In this document: positions 36,629 through 48,787 of the stretch, piece by piece
Layout: each line of letters opens with the position of its first letter
Numbering within the stretch: position 1 is the stretch's first letter
Source of the DNA: Stenocarpella maydis
Lineage: Eukaryota; Ascomycota; Sordariomycetes; Diaporthales; Diaporthaceae
Reading direction: 5' to 3'
NCBI GenBank assembly: GCA_002270565.1
Contig: NQMI01000088.1
Coordinates: 74,782 to 138,781, forward strand
Length of the DNA: 64,000 bases
Notes under the pieces: model-generated
What the model was told of the DNA's origin: nothing
Seen by the model: only the letters and a program-made list of their open reading frames with translations
Database searches by the model: none
Position numbers and translations under genes: made by a program

Positions 36629-39600
36629 ATGCCTCCCGCCGAGAGGGGCTCTTTTAGTAGCAATGCGGATCGTCCTCGGTCAAGTCATTCCTCGCGACAT
36701 TCCCATTCTCAATCATTCTCCTTCGACCACACCCGTGCCTTAGTACCCATGTAAGTCAGCCAACGTTCCTCTCCCAGCCCGTGGCTTCCTCGTCCATATC
36801 CTACCTCATCACCCGTCCTCACGCCCCATCGTCATACGATGGGCTCTCATGCGCCTACTGCCATGCCCTCCTCAACATGGCGCAAGCTAAGTACTGCCAT
36901 CAGGTGGGACAGTTCAGACCCGGAGCGGGCTCCTCCTCCGCTGCCCTTGAACCCTCAGTCGCCTGTCACGACTACCTCCCGCGCAGGCACCTCGTCTGCC
37001 ATCCAGTCCGCCCATGCCGCCCTCACGGAAAAGGCACGCGAGAACCAGCTCGTGCCTTACCCACTCACAAAACGAACCCCCGACGTCTCGCCTGAGAGGT
37101 CACCCGGAAAGGGCGCTGCGCACCGGCGCATGCAGTCACTCCAGCCGTCATCGGTCCGAGACCTGAGCCTCATGCTCGAGGGGGGTGGCTCTCCTTCAAG
37201 ATCCCCGGACAAGGAGGCACCAACCACACCGTCCCGGTCCGGAACCGATCCTTTCGATGACCAAAAACCGGACGAGAAAGACCAGAAGCAGATCAGCCTC
37301 ACCCCTATCGGCCAGAGCCTGACGCCAGTGCTGAGGCCGACTCCAAGGCGGCCGCAGAGCATTCTCGGCGAGAACACACCACCGCAGTCCGCGACTATGC
37401 TGGCCCTCCAGACCATGTCGACCCCAAAGGATTCTCCGCGGGAGAGGGATGCCGAGAGGCCCCTGGCCAACGTCACTAATGGCTCGACCGCGACGGCCAG
37501 GTCGCCACAACAGCTGGACACCCTCTCAAGCCAACTCCTGAACCTGACGAACATAGCGACCCAGCTGCAGAAGGAGATGTCGCAGCTGAGCCGACGAAGC
37601 AGGGATAATGCTACAGACCTTATGAGCTTGAAGGAGGCCACGCACACCCGAGACGAGGACATCAGGAAGCACCTGCGTGACCTGCTTCACAACATGGAGG
37701 AGGTCTCCTCTCGAGCTTCGTCACGGGACATGCATGGAGGTCCGCTCTTACTCGATAACAAGCCATATTCACTATCTCCGTCTTCAAAAATTAGTAACAG
37801 CTCTCGTCCGTTTGCGTTACCTCGCATTCCTTCGCCGAATAGCTATTCAGCCTCTCTGGACCGGGAAAATCTCAGCACGCCCTCGCTATATGGCGGTGAT
37901 ACGTCCGCCTCTGTAACACTTCTTGAAAAGATCATCCGTGACATGGGAACCAAAGATGGCCAGGAACAGCTCCTGGCTCGGCTGTCTGATTTGGCCGAAA
38001 AACTCAGTGGTTCCCTGGTTGAGAAGAAAGTTGAGGATCTGCAGCGTCTCATCAAGGACAACATGGACCGGTCTCTTGTCCTTGCCCAACCTGGTGCCAA
38101 TGGAACTGTCAAGGGCAAGACAGGGCTGCCCAGGAATATGAGCTTCGATCAAGCAACCGACTTATATGGCGGCAGGTCCTTTGAGTCCCGCGTGGACCAA
38201 CTTGTCCAGGACAAAGATGCTCGTGCGGTCTCGGCACCAATGGCGAGAGCCGCTGCTGACCTGATCAGCGATGACATTGTCAAGATCATCCGTACCGTAA
38301 AGGACAGCGTCGCACAAGGCGGAGGCCTTACCGCTGAGGTTAAGGCTCTTGTGCGGGAGCTTCGCGGGGAAGTCCTCGGCATGGGGAGAGAGATCGGCCG
38401 CAGGCTCGATGATGTCGGTGAGGCCAGCCAGGCCAGGACCGCAGCGGCAACCAAGGCCGAGATCAACAGAGTTGTTGGGGAGGGGCTGCTTGAGATGAGG
38501 CAGCACATCGACCACCTCACCAAAGAGCATCAGCGGCAATCGCAAGCTGTGGTGGCCGCCAATAAGCCGCCTGCAGTGGACTACCGGGAGATTTATAACG
38601 CCTTGAGGACGGCACTCAAAGACGCAAAGGCGCTGCAAAAGGACGCTCCTCAATTGCGGAGGGAGGACGTCGTTGAGGCTGTCAGAGACGCATGGGAGGC
38701 GTACAAGCCGGAAATCACCGTGGAGCAAATTGGACTGGAGAGGGACGAGGTCCTCGCATGCCTCAAAGAAGGCTTCATGCAGTACGCGCCAAAAGACACC
38801 CAACCCCAAGCAGCGACACGGGAGGAGGTTTTCAAAGCAGTGGTCGAGGGCCTGCAACACTTCTCGCCTCCACCGATCGATGTTCCGCCCGCATTATCCC
38901 GTGATGAAATTGTCGAGGCCGTTCGGGACTGCCTCGAGGAGTTCGAATTTCCCGTAGCTGCATCTGCTTTGGGGGCGGACCTATCCAAGCAGGATATGAT
39001 CGATGCCGTCAAGCAAGGCCTCGAGGGCTTGGAGCTGCCCTCAAATGACAAAGGGCCTCTGGTTCCCTTACAAAGCAACGAGGAGATCATCGGACATCTA
39101 CATGAAATCAAGGAGGCGATGCGCGAGGAGTTCAAAGCCGTCTCGCTAGAAGCCAAACAAAACGTGGCCGCCAACGGCCGCGACACCGAGCAAGTCCTCG
39201 ATGCTACCAAAGACGGGTTCGAGAAATTGCGAGCCGACATTGAGGGCTATGTCGACAGGGCCAACGGCGTCGCCAGCCAGGAGGAGTTTATGGAGGAACT
39301 CCTCAAGAGCCTGGATGATTTCCGCGACGAGATTGCGGACATTGTCTCCAAGCAGGCCGATGGATCCAGGGTCCTGATCAAGGAAGAAATAGATGCTCTG
39401 CGGGAGAGTGTGAACGGCACCTTGGTGCCTGTGACACCACAAGCCCAGCAGGGTGGCCACGAAGACGTCATCAATGCCCTTCAGGAAGGACTCGGTAGCC
39501 TCCGGCAAGAAATCAGCCAGCGTCCGATAGCCGGGACGAACGAGGTCCTCGACGCTCTACAGGAGGGCCTGAACGATCTCAAAGTCAGCATTGAGAAGAT

Positions 39601-42600
39601 TGCCGACAAACCCGCTGACATGACTGCCAACGACGAAGTCCTCGATGCTCTCAAGTCCGGCCTCGATGGTGTCAAATCTGATATCGAGAGCCTACGTGAG
39701 AACAGCAGGGCCTTGGCTCCAATAAGCGGTGATGCCATTGTGCCAGCGGACATGCTGAAACATGAAGACATCAAGAACCTCGAAATTCTCATCTCACAAC
39801 TCCGCATCAAGCTCGAGGCCATGGAAAGCCCACCGCCTCAACCTACGCCTACCCCAGCCGATCCCGGCCCATCCATTACGAAAGAAGACCTCGACCTGAT
39901 GGTGGAGATGTTGGACAGCATCAAGCTTCAGGTCGATGACTTGGCCAGCAAGGAGACGCCAGCTCCAAAGGAAGCGCCCGCTGTGACCGACACTGCGACC
40001 AGGGAAGATATCGAGGCCATCGAAACCATCCTCCGCAACACAAAGGCACGTCTTGACGATCTCATGGATGGGGAGCAGGCAGTCCGCAAGGATCATGTCG
40101 ACGCTCTCGAGGCTCTGATTCTGGAGACAAAGGACGGACTTGGGGGCCTCACTACGAAGCTTGAGGATATCGCGCACCGTGAGGATACAAAGGCCGTCGA
40201 GTCGCTTGTCACACAGGTAGTTGGTGCCTTCGATGAGCTGAAAGAGCGTCACGAGAAGCAGCTTGAGGACCCGGAGAAGGTCACAAAGACAGACACGGAT
40301 GCCATCGAGGCGGTGTGTCTCGACGTGAAGGCAGTTGTGGAGCAGATGGTCAAGTCAGACATTGCTGCCCTTCCCTCGAAGGACGACTTGAAGAGCCTCG
40401 AAACGCTGGTCACAGAACTGAAAGAACTCTCGAATAAGCAGAACACGGAAATAAAGGAGGCCACAGATAAGCATGCCGTAGAGCTGAAGGAGGCAACTGA
40501 GAAGCATGTCGCCGAACTCAAGGAGCTGGCAGACAAGCACGCCGAGACCAACGCGAAACAGTTCGAAGAACGCCAGGCGGAAACCGTTGGCGTCTCAGAT
40601 CGCGTGACGGAAGTCAAGACATTCCTCGAGGAGATGCAGACGATGGTGAAGGAGAAGCTTGAGGTTGGTGCCACGGGCGTTGATGGCCTCAGCAAGTCCC
40701 TCGAGACGCTCGGCGAGACCATAGGAGCGAACGCCAATGTCCATTCAGATCTGAAGGAGATGTTTGAGACCATGAAGACCGAGTTCGAAGAATCCAAAGC
40801 TGGCGTCGTCGGTGCGAAGCTTGAGACGGACGAAAAGCTCGACTCGACAACCGACGCGCTCCGGATAAAGATTGACGAACGCATCGACGAGGTCATCAGC
40901 AAGTACGATGAGTTTCAGGCTTCGCTGGAAGAGCGCAACAAGACCGCAGAAGCCCGCGACGAGCACCTCGAGGAGTCTGTCGTCGGTACAAAGGCCGTTG
41001 CTGAGGAGCTCAAGACCCTCATCGACACGCTGGGCTCTACCGTCACGGACTCTCTCGAAAAGATGGAAGAGGCGTCCAAGACGGTCTTCACTCGTGTTGA
41101 AGACATGTATCTGAAGTCGGACGACAACCACACGGAAAACAAGGCGGAGCACACCCAGACTCGCGACCAGGTCAAGGAAGCCATGGGCGCGCTCGAAGGG
41201 CTCAAGGGTGACGTCAGCGAGTACCAGCCCAAGATCCTCGAGGCCATCCGGGATGTCCTCACCATGGTCGATCAGCACTTTGAGCACTCCAAGACGTCTA
41301 TCAATGAGATGCAGGACAAGATCAGCCAAAAGATTGAAGAAGCCAAGCCCGAGCCACTTATGCTGCCCCCTCCCCCCGAGAAGTACGACGACTCCGGCGT
41401 CCACGAGAAGCTCGACAAGCTCGTGGACCACAGCGAAACGACCGGCAGGACCTTGGAGCAGCTTAGCACGCTCGAGAAGGTCCACAGTGAGGTCGTCAAG
41501 ACGGCTGCGGAACTCTCAGCGTTCCTGGCATCACAGACCCAGCGCATCGAGGATGACCACGAAGACATGGAGAAGACGCTCCAAGAAACGGTCAGGAACC
41601 TCCACGAGACAAATGTTGCGCTGGAGCGGAGACTCGCCCAGAAGGACCAGGCCGAAGTGATGATTGTGGACCTCCAGAGGGAGGAGGACCATCTGCGCGA
41701 GAGTATTGCGGCGTTAAAGGTGGAGCAGGAGAGTCTTGTCAGACAGAAGGTCCGGCTCACCGGTGATGTATCTTCCCTGGAGACGGCTCTCAGACTGCGC
41801 CGGGAGGAGCTTCACGAGATGGAATCTCGGGCGGAGGGTCTGGAGCGACGAATTCTCGAGGGCGTGATGGACCAGAGCAGAATCCTCCTCATGGCCAAGT
41901 CGAGCAAGAAGGCCCGCGAGACCAGCGATATCATGAGCCGCAAGCGAGTCACCTCCAAGCAGAAGCCCGCCGAGAACAGCATCCCCGAGGGAAAGCCAGC
42001 GGCGCCTTCCAAGTCTGGCGACCATCACCAGACGGCCTTCAAGACCGCAGTGAATTCCAGACGTATCAACCCTCAACCACCACAGCAGACCCGCCGCATA
42101 TTGTCGCTGAGCCAGCTTAACAAGCAGCCAGGCCTGAATGCGGCGGCAATCACAGGCGGCGCTGGATTCAAGAGGAGTCAGAGCGTCAAAACCCTCACTG
42201 GTGCGGGGCCGCTACGGAAGTCCAGCTGGAACGGACGGGCAAATGCCGGCAAGAAGGGCTATGGTGACCTGCAAGCAGGTGATGAGGGCGATAAGGAGAA
42301 TGTCAACATGGCCGTCGTCGCGCTTAGGGAGAGCGACGAGGAAGGATTTGACGAGACTTCTGCCAGCGAGCATCCCGGCGGGGAGGTGGTACTTGTTGGC
42401 GGCGGCGGAGTTGGTGCGTCGGAGCTCAGCGGCAGTACGCTGAGCGACAACTGGAGCGACCCGGGCACGGAAAGCCTGGTCGATGGTGGTAGCGCCCTTA
42501 GTGAGGACTTTAGTGAGGCCGGAACGGGAAGCCTTGTCTCTGGCGGTAGCGAGGCCAGCGAGCGGGAAGGTGACCAGAGCGATGCGGAGACTTTACGGCG

Positions 42601-42847
42601 GTCAAGCGTGCGCAGTGGTTCGGTGACGGGTTCGGAGTACACAGACGCACGCAACGAGGAGCAGGACCCGTATTATGATACGTACTCGGATTCGGGTAGC
42701 GACTGGACAGAGAGCGCGGTCGGCAGCTCGCTTGTCAGCGGCAGTGCTGTGAGTGGCTCTGAGACCGAGAGTGGCCTCGGGGCAACAAGCACGATAGATG
42801 ATGGAGCATCCTCTATTGGGGGTCAGGCCGCTCTTTTGGAGGGTTAG
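36629..42847 (+). CDS. Very large coiled-coil protein of unknown function
   Basis: Exon 1 (36629-36750) and exon 2 (36778-42847) join in phase at ALVP-I-PWLPRPYP to give 2063 residues; the 27-nt intron is unusually short but is the only junction that links the ATG context (caccATGCC) to the long frame. An N-terminal Ser/His-rich, then Pro/Ser-rich segment contains SPGKGAAHRRMQSLQ, then SVRDLSLMLEGG. Residues about 240-330 and 1000-1700 are heptad-rich coiled coil. Between about residues 660 and 960 lies a degenerate repeat of roughly 25-40 residues built on (R/S)xEEVxxAVxxGLxxF. A predicted Gly/Ser/Asp/Glu-rich disordered tail (SGSEYTDARNEEQDPYYD) ends the protein. Related fungal proteins are often labelled chromosome-segregation ATPase-like, but no Walker motif or SMC head is present, so I do not assign a function. 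Confidence 0.85.
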
Positions 42848-43389
42848 GCAGATATGTGAGATGAATGAGGGACATGAGATATTTACGAACACGGGGATGA
42901 TGGTCTGGCGGGATGGGAAAGGAAGGCACCGGATCAGGGCGGGGCGAGCAACAGGTGAGGGCAGCGCGTTATGGCAGAATGAAGCCCTTCGTTCTTGTAC
43001 GACGTCACGAGTAATTGTCTGGATTTCGGAACATAAGCTGGGTGTTGAGGTGTTTTCGGTTCCCCCTGTTTCTTGGGTGAGAAGATGTCTGTCCACAGCG
43101 ACATGTCTCAGCAACATGTCTCAGCAACCTGGACGACGGAGCGAAGGAGGCACGGCATGGTATTTTGTCTCTTCCCAATATTTGGTAAATAGTCAAGGCC
43201 CACTGGGTCAATGAGATAGCGTTAGTCATGCTATGATGCCTCGGCAGACAATGTGATGGAATGACAAGAGCAGCCTGTCCTCGGCATATGTCTTCGTATC
43301 TGTACATGTGTTGATGACTCGGGCGGGCCTGTGTCTCTCCCTCGACCAGTCTGGGTTTCCAGTCCGGGGTTGAGCAGAGGGCCGGGCGA
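42848..43389. other. Convergent 3' intergenic region
   Basis: Lies between the stops of the coiled-coil gene (+) and the mitochondrial seryl-tRNA synthetase gene (-). It should hold both 3' UTRs. A direct repeat of ATGTCTCAGCAAC at about 43102-43129 is the only local feature. Confidence 0.5.
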
Positions 43390-45052
43390 CTAGTGCGTGC
43401 GGGTCCTGGGGCTGATTTTATCCTTACCGTCCATCCACGGCCGCAGGACCTCGGGAATGGTGACGGTCATGGTGTTCTCGTCCCAGCCGGTCTCCAATAT
43501 GGCGGCCAGTACCCTCGGGACAGCCAGGGCGGTCCCGTTGACGGTCCAGGGGAAGGTCATCTTGCCGCTGGGGCCGCCAATGCGGACCCTCGTGGCCAGG
43601 CGGCGGGTCTGGTAGTCTGTGCAGATGCTGGCAGACGTGACCTCGCCCCACCCCTCCTCCTCCTCCCGGGTGGCGTCAGGCGTCCCCTCGTCTCGGCCGG
43701 CGGCGGTGGTGTCACGGCGGGCGCGCGATGGGAACCAGGCCTCGATGTCGATCTTGCGGGCGGCGCTGGCGCCCAGGTCGGCGGTGGGCATCTCGAGGAT
43801 GCGGCAGTGCAGGCCGAGGGAGCCGAGGATCTCTGTCTGCATGTCGAGCATCTCGTCGAAGACCTCGGCGGCGGCGTCCGGGTCGGGCGGGGTCCAGGCG
43901 AACAGCTCGACCTTTGTGAACTCGTGGACGCGGTACAGGCCCTTTGTGTCTGCGCCGCGGGCGCCGGCCTCGGCCCTGTAGCAGCGGCTGACGGCGGCGC
44001 GGCGGCTGGGCAGGTCGGACTCGGCCATGACGGAGTCGGCGCGCATGGCGGCCAGGGGGACCTCGGCGGTGGCGGCGAGGCTGAGCTCGGGGCGGCCCCT
44101 CTCGCGGTCGCGGGGCGCCTGGGCGAGGGTGTAGGTCTGGGTCTCGCCGTGCTGGTCGCGGGGCTGGAAGCCGCAGGCGGCGGCGACGTGGGCGTAGACG
44201 ACCGAGGGCGGGCTGACCTGGAGCCAGCCGTGGCGGCGGGCGGTGTCGAGGGCGTAGCCGACGAGGGCGTGCTCGAGCTGGGCGGCGTCGCCGAGCAGGT
44301 AGTACCAGCCCCAGCCGGAGGCGGCGGCGGCGGCGGCGAAGTCGAGGATGCCCAGCTCGGAGCCGACGTGGACGTGGGAGCGCCAGACGCGGTCCGAGGG
44401 GCCCGGGTGGGGCTCCGGGTGGTCGTTGATGTAGCTCAGCACGGAGGGGCGGCCCCCGCGCGGGGCGTGGGCGCCGGTGAGGTTGGGCAGGGCGAGGGCC
44501 AGGGCCTGGATCTCGGCCTGGAGGCGGCCCTCGTCCTGCTCGATGGCGGCGAGCTGCTGCTTGAGGCTGCGGGCCTCGGCGAGGAGCTCCTCGCGCGCGG
44601 GCGGGGCGGGGCCGTCTGCCGCCGCCGGGGCCCGCGGGCGCGGAGGGGTTTGCGATGCGGTGGCGCACGAGGTTGGAGCGCTCGCGGAGGGCGCGGCCGT
44701 CGCGCTGGCGGGCCTGCCACTGGTCATGGAGGGCGGCGATGCGGGCCGGGTAGGCGGCCTGGGCGGTGTAGTTGCGCTCGAGGCACGTCTGCTCGTACAG
44801 GCCTGGGTTCTGGCGGATGTGCTTGATGTCGATGGTGGGCCTGGGCGGATGGGCGTCGTCGCCGGCGGCGGCGGCGGCGCGGCGCTGCTCGGGGCGCAGC
44901 AGGGGCGACGACGACGAGTGGAATGGCCTGCGGCGGCCTGTTGTGCTGTGGGCAAATACAAGTCGCGGGCGCGCGTGGGCCGGGAGATGACGAGGTTGCG
45001 CCTGCGAGATGCGGCACCGCAGGCATGTGAAAGCCCGGGGGGCGGTCTTCAT
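43390..45052 (-). CDS. Mitochondrial seryl-tRNA synthetase with apparent frameshift
   Basis: Class II synthetase charging mitochondrial tRNA-Ser (yeast Dia4/human SARS2 type). The ATG at 45052 starts MKTAPRAFTCLRCRISQ, a basic, Arg-rich presequence. Then come PTIDIKHIRQNPGLYEQTCL and RDGRALRERSNLVRHRIANP, the start of the N-terminal coiled-coil arm. Near 44640 the frame must change by one base to continue as AREELLAEARSLKQQLAAIE and the catalytic domain: LSLAATAEVPLAAM (TxE motif), SRCYRAEAGARG then GLYRVHEFTKVELF (motif 2) and TFPWTVNGTALAVPRVLAAI (motif 3). No intron of the right length and phase is visible, and the break lies in a very GC-rich tract, so a sequence error is likely; a real frameshift would leave the gene non-functional. 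The stop is at 43392-43390. Confidence 0.85.
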
Positions 45053-45092
45053 GGCGTCATGTGCTGGACGTTGCCGTGGGCATTGGGTATGG

Positions 45093-45140
<48 letters not shown>

Positions 45141-46386
45141 GCGTGTGTTGTGCCTTGGAGCCAGGCAGGGCCCCTGTTTATGAGGTAGTGGTCCGTCCGG
45201 GGAGCAGTGCAGAGGATCTGGTGATGTCGGGTGGTTGCTGTCGAGCTGGGGGGTGGCACGAGCGCCTCGCGAGAAAATCAGGTCAGAGCTCCTCACCCCG
45301 CGGTGCCCCGACAGGGATGAGGGCTCCACTGGTCCGGGGCCAAGTGGGGGAGACCCCAGGTTAGGTCTATGTACACTCAATCGTGCTCCGCACCCTACAC
45401 TACATACACAGTAGCATCTACGTCCGTACACATACTGCACTACACGTCTACACCTCACAGGGATCCCAAATGCCTCCACATGTTGTTGTTCCGACTCTTT
45501 GTCAACAGCCCACCTCATCACACGTCACATCAAATGACCGTTTGGACCCCATATCCCACAACCCTTAGCGCCCAACACCCAGCAAGGCCCACCTGGGGAT
45601 GCTGCCCAACCGGGGCCGACATGCTCCTTCCCCCCAGGCCTAGCTGGGCTCACGATCCCTGACAGCTATGCGTCCGTACATATAGCATATGGTATTGCCG
45701 TACTACCTAGGTATCGTGTGTGTATATCCTGGCCCTGGCATTAGCCGCCTTTATCAGAGTTGCTATGTAATCTTTAGCTGCCGGTGCTCTCCCACCTTGC
45801 ACACATGCTGTGCACGCATACATACACCTTGTGCTCGAGGTCCGACGCGGTCCGGGCACGACAGGCTGGGCAGTATCTCGCCGTCCGTCTGATACTACCT
45901 TCCCTTCTCAACCCCTCTGCCCGTTGTGGAATTCCCCCGGGGTGCAACTGGCTGTCCACTGGCAAGTCCCTATCTCAACCGCCGCCATGGACAATTGCCA
46001 ATCTCACCGTCCGTGGCACGCACGGCCTTGTCAGTGGCCGCCCATAACTTGCTCAACTTGCTCAAATGCCCTCACTCTGGCCCGTATCGCCCCGCATCCA
46101 CCCTGTCTTATCCGTCTGCACGTCGGATATAGCTGCTCTGGTGGGGGCAGATGCTCCCTTGACGGCATCCGCATGGCCTTCGGTGCAACCTAGATAGCCA
46201 TGTTCCCCCCCCGTGGAGGAGGGGCTCCCTTGGCCCCTCAAGGCCGTACAAGCCAAGCCAGTCACTTATAAAGTCGACTCTAATGCAGGTACAATGCAGG
46301 TCCTGAGGCCTTGGTCCGGCCTTGATCACGAGAGTAGGACTCTGAGGTTCTCGCGTCTGTGACAACAAGATATATCTCGCCTCATA
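45053..46386. other. Divergent intergenic region (SerRS / subtilase)
   Basis: Upstream of both the SerRS gene (-) and the subtilase gene (+). It includes the (GT)n tract listed separately, one TACCTAGG motif at 45704 and a C-run at about 46206. No coding sequence is supported. Confidence 0.5.
45097..45135. repeat. (GT)19 microsatellite
   Basis: An uninterrupted GT run of 19 units, followed by further GT-rich sequence to about 45150. It lies about 45 bases upstream of the SerRS start codon, so on that gene's sense strand it is a (CA)n tract in the presumed 5' leader. Confidence 0.95.
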
Positions 46387-48787
46387 ATGGTCGCCCGCAA
46401 GGTCTCTCTCGCGGCACTGGCAGGCCTCTCCACCATTGCCTATGCCTCTCCCGTCGCGAGGGACAATGCCGCGCCCAACCTCGGCAGGACAAACGTCCCC
46501 GGCGCATATATTGTCGAGCTAGCCGACGACCAGGTATGTTCATGGCCACACCTGCGGCGAGACCTCGCCTGACCCCGACACAGGATGCCACCAGCTTCCT
46601 CGGCCAGGTCGCGGCCGAAGCACGTGTTGCCGGCGTCTCCCAGCGCGTCCAGCTGCAGTCCAGCGTCTTCAGGGGCGTGTCCTTCCAGCTGCACGGCCCC
46701 GACAAGGAGGCAGCCAACCGGATTGCCGCACTGCCCCAGGTCAAGCAGCTGTGGCCCGTCCCGCTGATCCCCGTGCCCCAGCTGGACGTCACCTGGACGG
46801 GCAGCGAGAACCCCCCCTCCAGCTTCAGGCGCCAGGCCAACTCGTCCGACTCATGGCCGCCCCACGTGCTCACGCAGGTCGACAAGCTCCGTGCCAGGGG
46901 CTTCACCGGCGACGGCTTCCGCATCGGCATCGTGGACACGGGCGTTGACTATACCCACCCCGCCCTTGGTGGCTGTTTCGGCCCCGGGTGTCTGGTCGAG
47001 TACGGATCAGACCTCGTGGGCGACAGTTTTAATGGCACCAATGCTCCTGTCCCCGATGCCGACCCCTTTGAAAACTGCCTGGGCCACGGCACGCACGTGG
47101 CCGGCATCATAGCAGCGGCCGAGAACCCAATGGGCTTCACGGGGGCCTCCCCCGGCGTGAAGCTCGGCATGTACCGCACCTTTGGCTGCACTGGCGCGTC
47201 GACTGCCGATATCATCCTGGCGGCCATCGTCCAGGCCTTTGAGGACGGGTCCGACATAATCACAGGGTCGGTCGGCGCGTCCAGTGGGTGGGCCGGGGAT
47301 GCTGTCGCCGTTGCGACCTCGAGGGTTGTTGCCGCCGGTGTGCCGTGCACTTTTGCTGCTGGGAACGAGATTGGTGGCACCGAAGGCCTGTTCGGCATCA
47401 GCACCCCCAGCACCGGAGACGGTGTCATGTCCATCTCCTCGTACCAGAACGAGGGCGCGGATAGTCCAGGGCGCGTATCTACCTTCACCAGCTGGGGCCC
47501 CACCTTTGAGCTGAAGCTGGCCCCCAGCTTCGGCTCCCCCGGCGCCGGTATCCTCAGCACCTGGCCCGTCGCCCTCGGCTCATACGCGGTTCTGTCAGGG
47601 ACATCAATGGCTACGCCTCTGGTGGCGAGTATTGTCTCCTTGGTATCCCAGGTAGGTCGTTTCCACCCCGGCAGTATCCAGGCCTGCCGTGTTGCTGCGG
47701 GCTCCTCGCCACTCGCTGACGGCTACAGGCCCGAGGGACAAGGGATCCGGACCTGATCAAGAGGCTTCTCGCGTCCACAGCCAAGCCAGCAAAGTCACAG
47801 AACTATGGCGAGGCCAACAGTGAGCTGGCCCTCGGTCCGGTTCCGCAGCAGGGTGCCGGTATGGTTCAGGCCTTTGATGCCGCTTATACGACGTCCGTCC
47901 TCAGCGTCGCCAGCCTGTCGTTCAACGATACCGACAACCTCGTCTCCGAGGCTTCTTTCACCGTCACCAACATCGGGGATACCCCGGCAACGTACAACTT
48001 ATCCCACGTGCCGGCACTGACAGCCACGGCCCTCTCGCAGATATACCGTAGCAGCTCGCCAGAACTGGCCACCGTGTACGCCACGCTGGGCTTCGAGCCG
48101 GGCTCGTTTACGCTGGGACCTAACGACACAGCCGAGGTCCGGGTGAGCGTCGTCCCCCCAAAGGGTCTCGACGCCCCCTCGCTACCTGTGTACTCCGGCT
48201 GGGTCACCCTCAACGGTACAGACGGCGACGGCGAGATAGCCCTCTCACTGCCATACATTGGCGTCGCGGGCTCCATGAGGAACGCCACCGTCCTCGCCTC
48301 CCAGCGCCTCCTCCTCACCCGCACCGACGACCCCACGAGCCCAGCGGTGCCCGCAAACACCACCTTCCAGGTGCCCGCCCCGGCCGCCCACCCGGGCTGG
48401 GCCCAGCCGCTCTCAAACACCTCGGACCTGGTCCTGCCCGTGGGCGCCCTGCCCAGCCAGTACGTGTGGCTGGTCCTGGGCAGCACCGACGTCCGCGTCG
48501 AGGCCGTGCCCCTCGGCGACCCCCAGGTCGGCCCGGCGGGCGCCGCCGCCGCCGCGGACAACGGCCTCGGCGTCGCCACGCTCGGCAACATCGCCGGCTA
48601 CCCGCTGAGGTACCAGAGGCCCATCGGGTGGTTCAGCGCCTGGGACGGCGGCCTGGCCGACGGCTCGTGGGCGCCCGCCGGGCGGTATAGGCTCAGCGTC
48701 TTTGCCCTGAAGATCGCGGCGGACAGGACGCTTGTGGAGAGCTGGGACCGGTACGACTCCCCGGAGTTTATTGTCCGTTATGTGTAG
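46387..48787 (+). CDS. Secreted subtilisin-like serine protease (S8)
   Basis: An extracellular endopeptidase of the subtilase family with a C-terminal extension, as in minor extracellular protease Vpr-like proteins. Three exons, 46387-46533, 46584-47651 and 47729-48787, give 757 residues. A signal peptide (MVARKVSLAALAGLSTIAYA) is followed by an inhibitor-type propeptide (VPGAYIVELADDQDATSFL) and the catalytic domain. The triad is complete: Asp167 (GIVDTGVDYTHP), His217 (GHGTHVAGI) and Ser390 (SGTSMATPL), with the oxyanion Asn in FAAGNE. A PA-type insert, normal for the Vpr group, is not evident between His and Ser. The extension contains fibronectin-III-like segments (ASFTVTNIGDTPATYNLSH) with many N-glycosylation sequons. 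No GPI or membrane anchor is seen at the C-terminus. Confidence 0.92.

Noticed and set aside
36629..42847. SMC or chromosome-segregation ATPase identity for the large coiled-coil protein
   Set aside because: No Walker A or B motif, signature motif or hinge is visible; resemblance is to generic coiled coil only.
43393..44826. Plus-strand open frame of 477 codons opposite the SerRS gene
   Set aside because: It is a Gly/Ala/Val-rich shadow of a very GC-rich gene; the minus strand carries all class II synthetase motifs.
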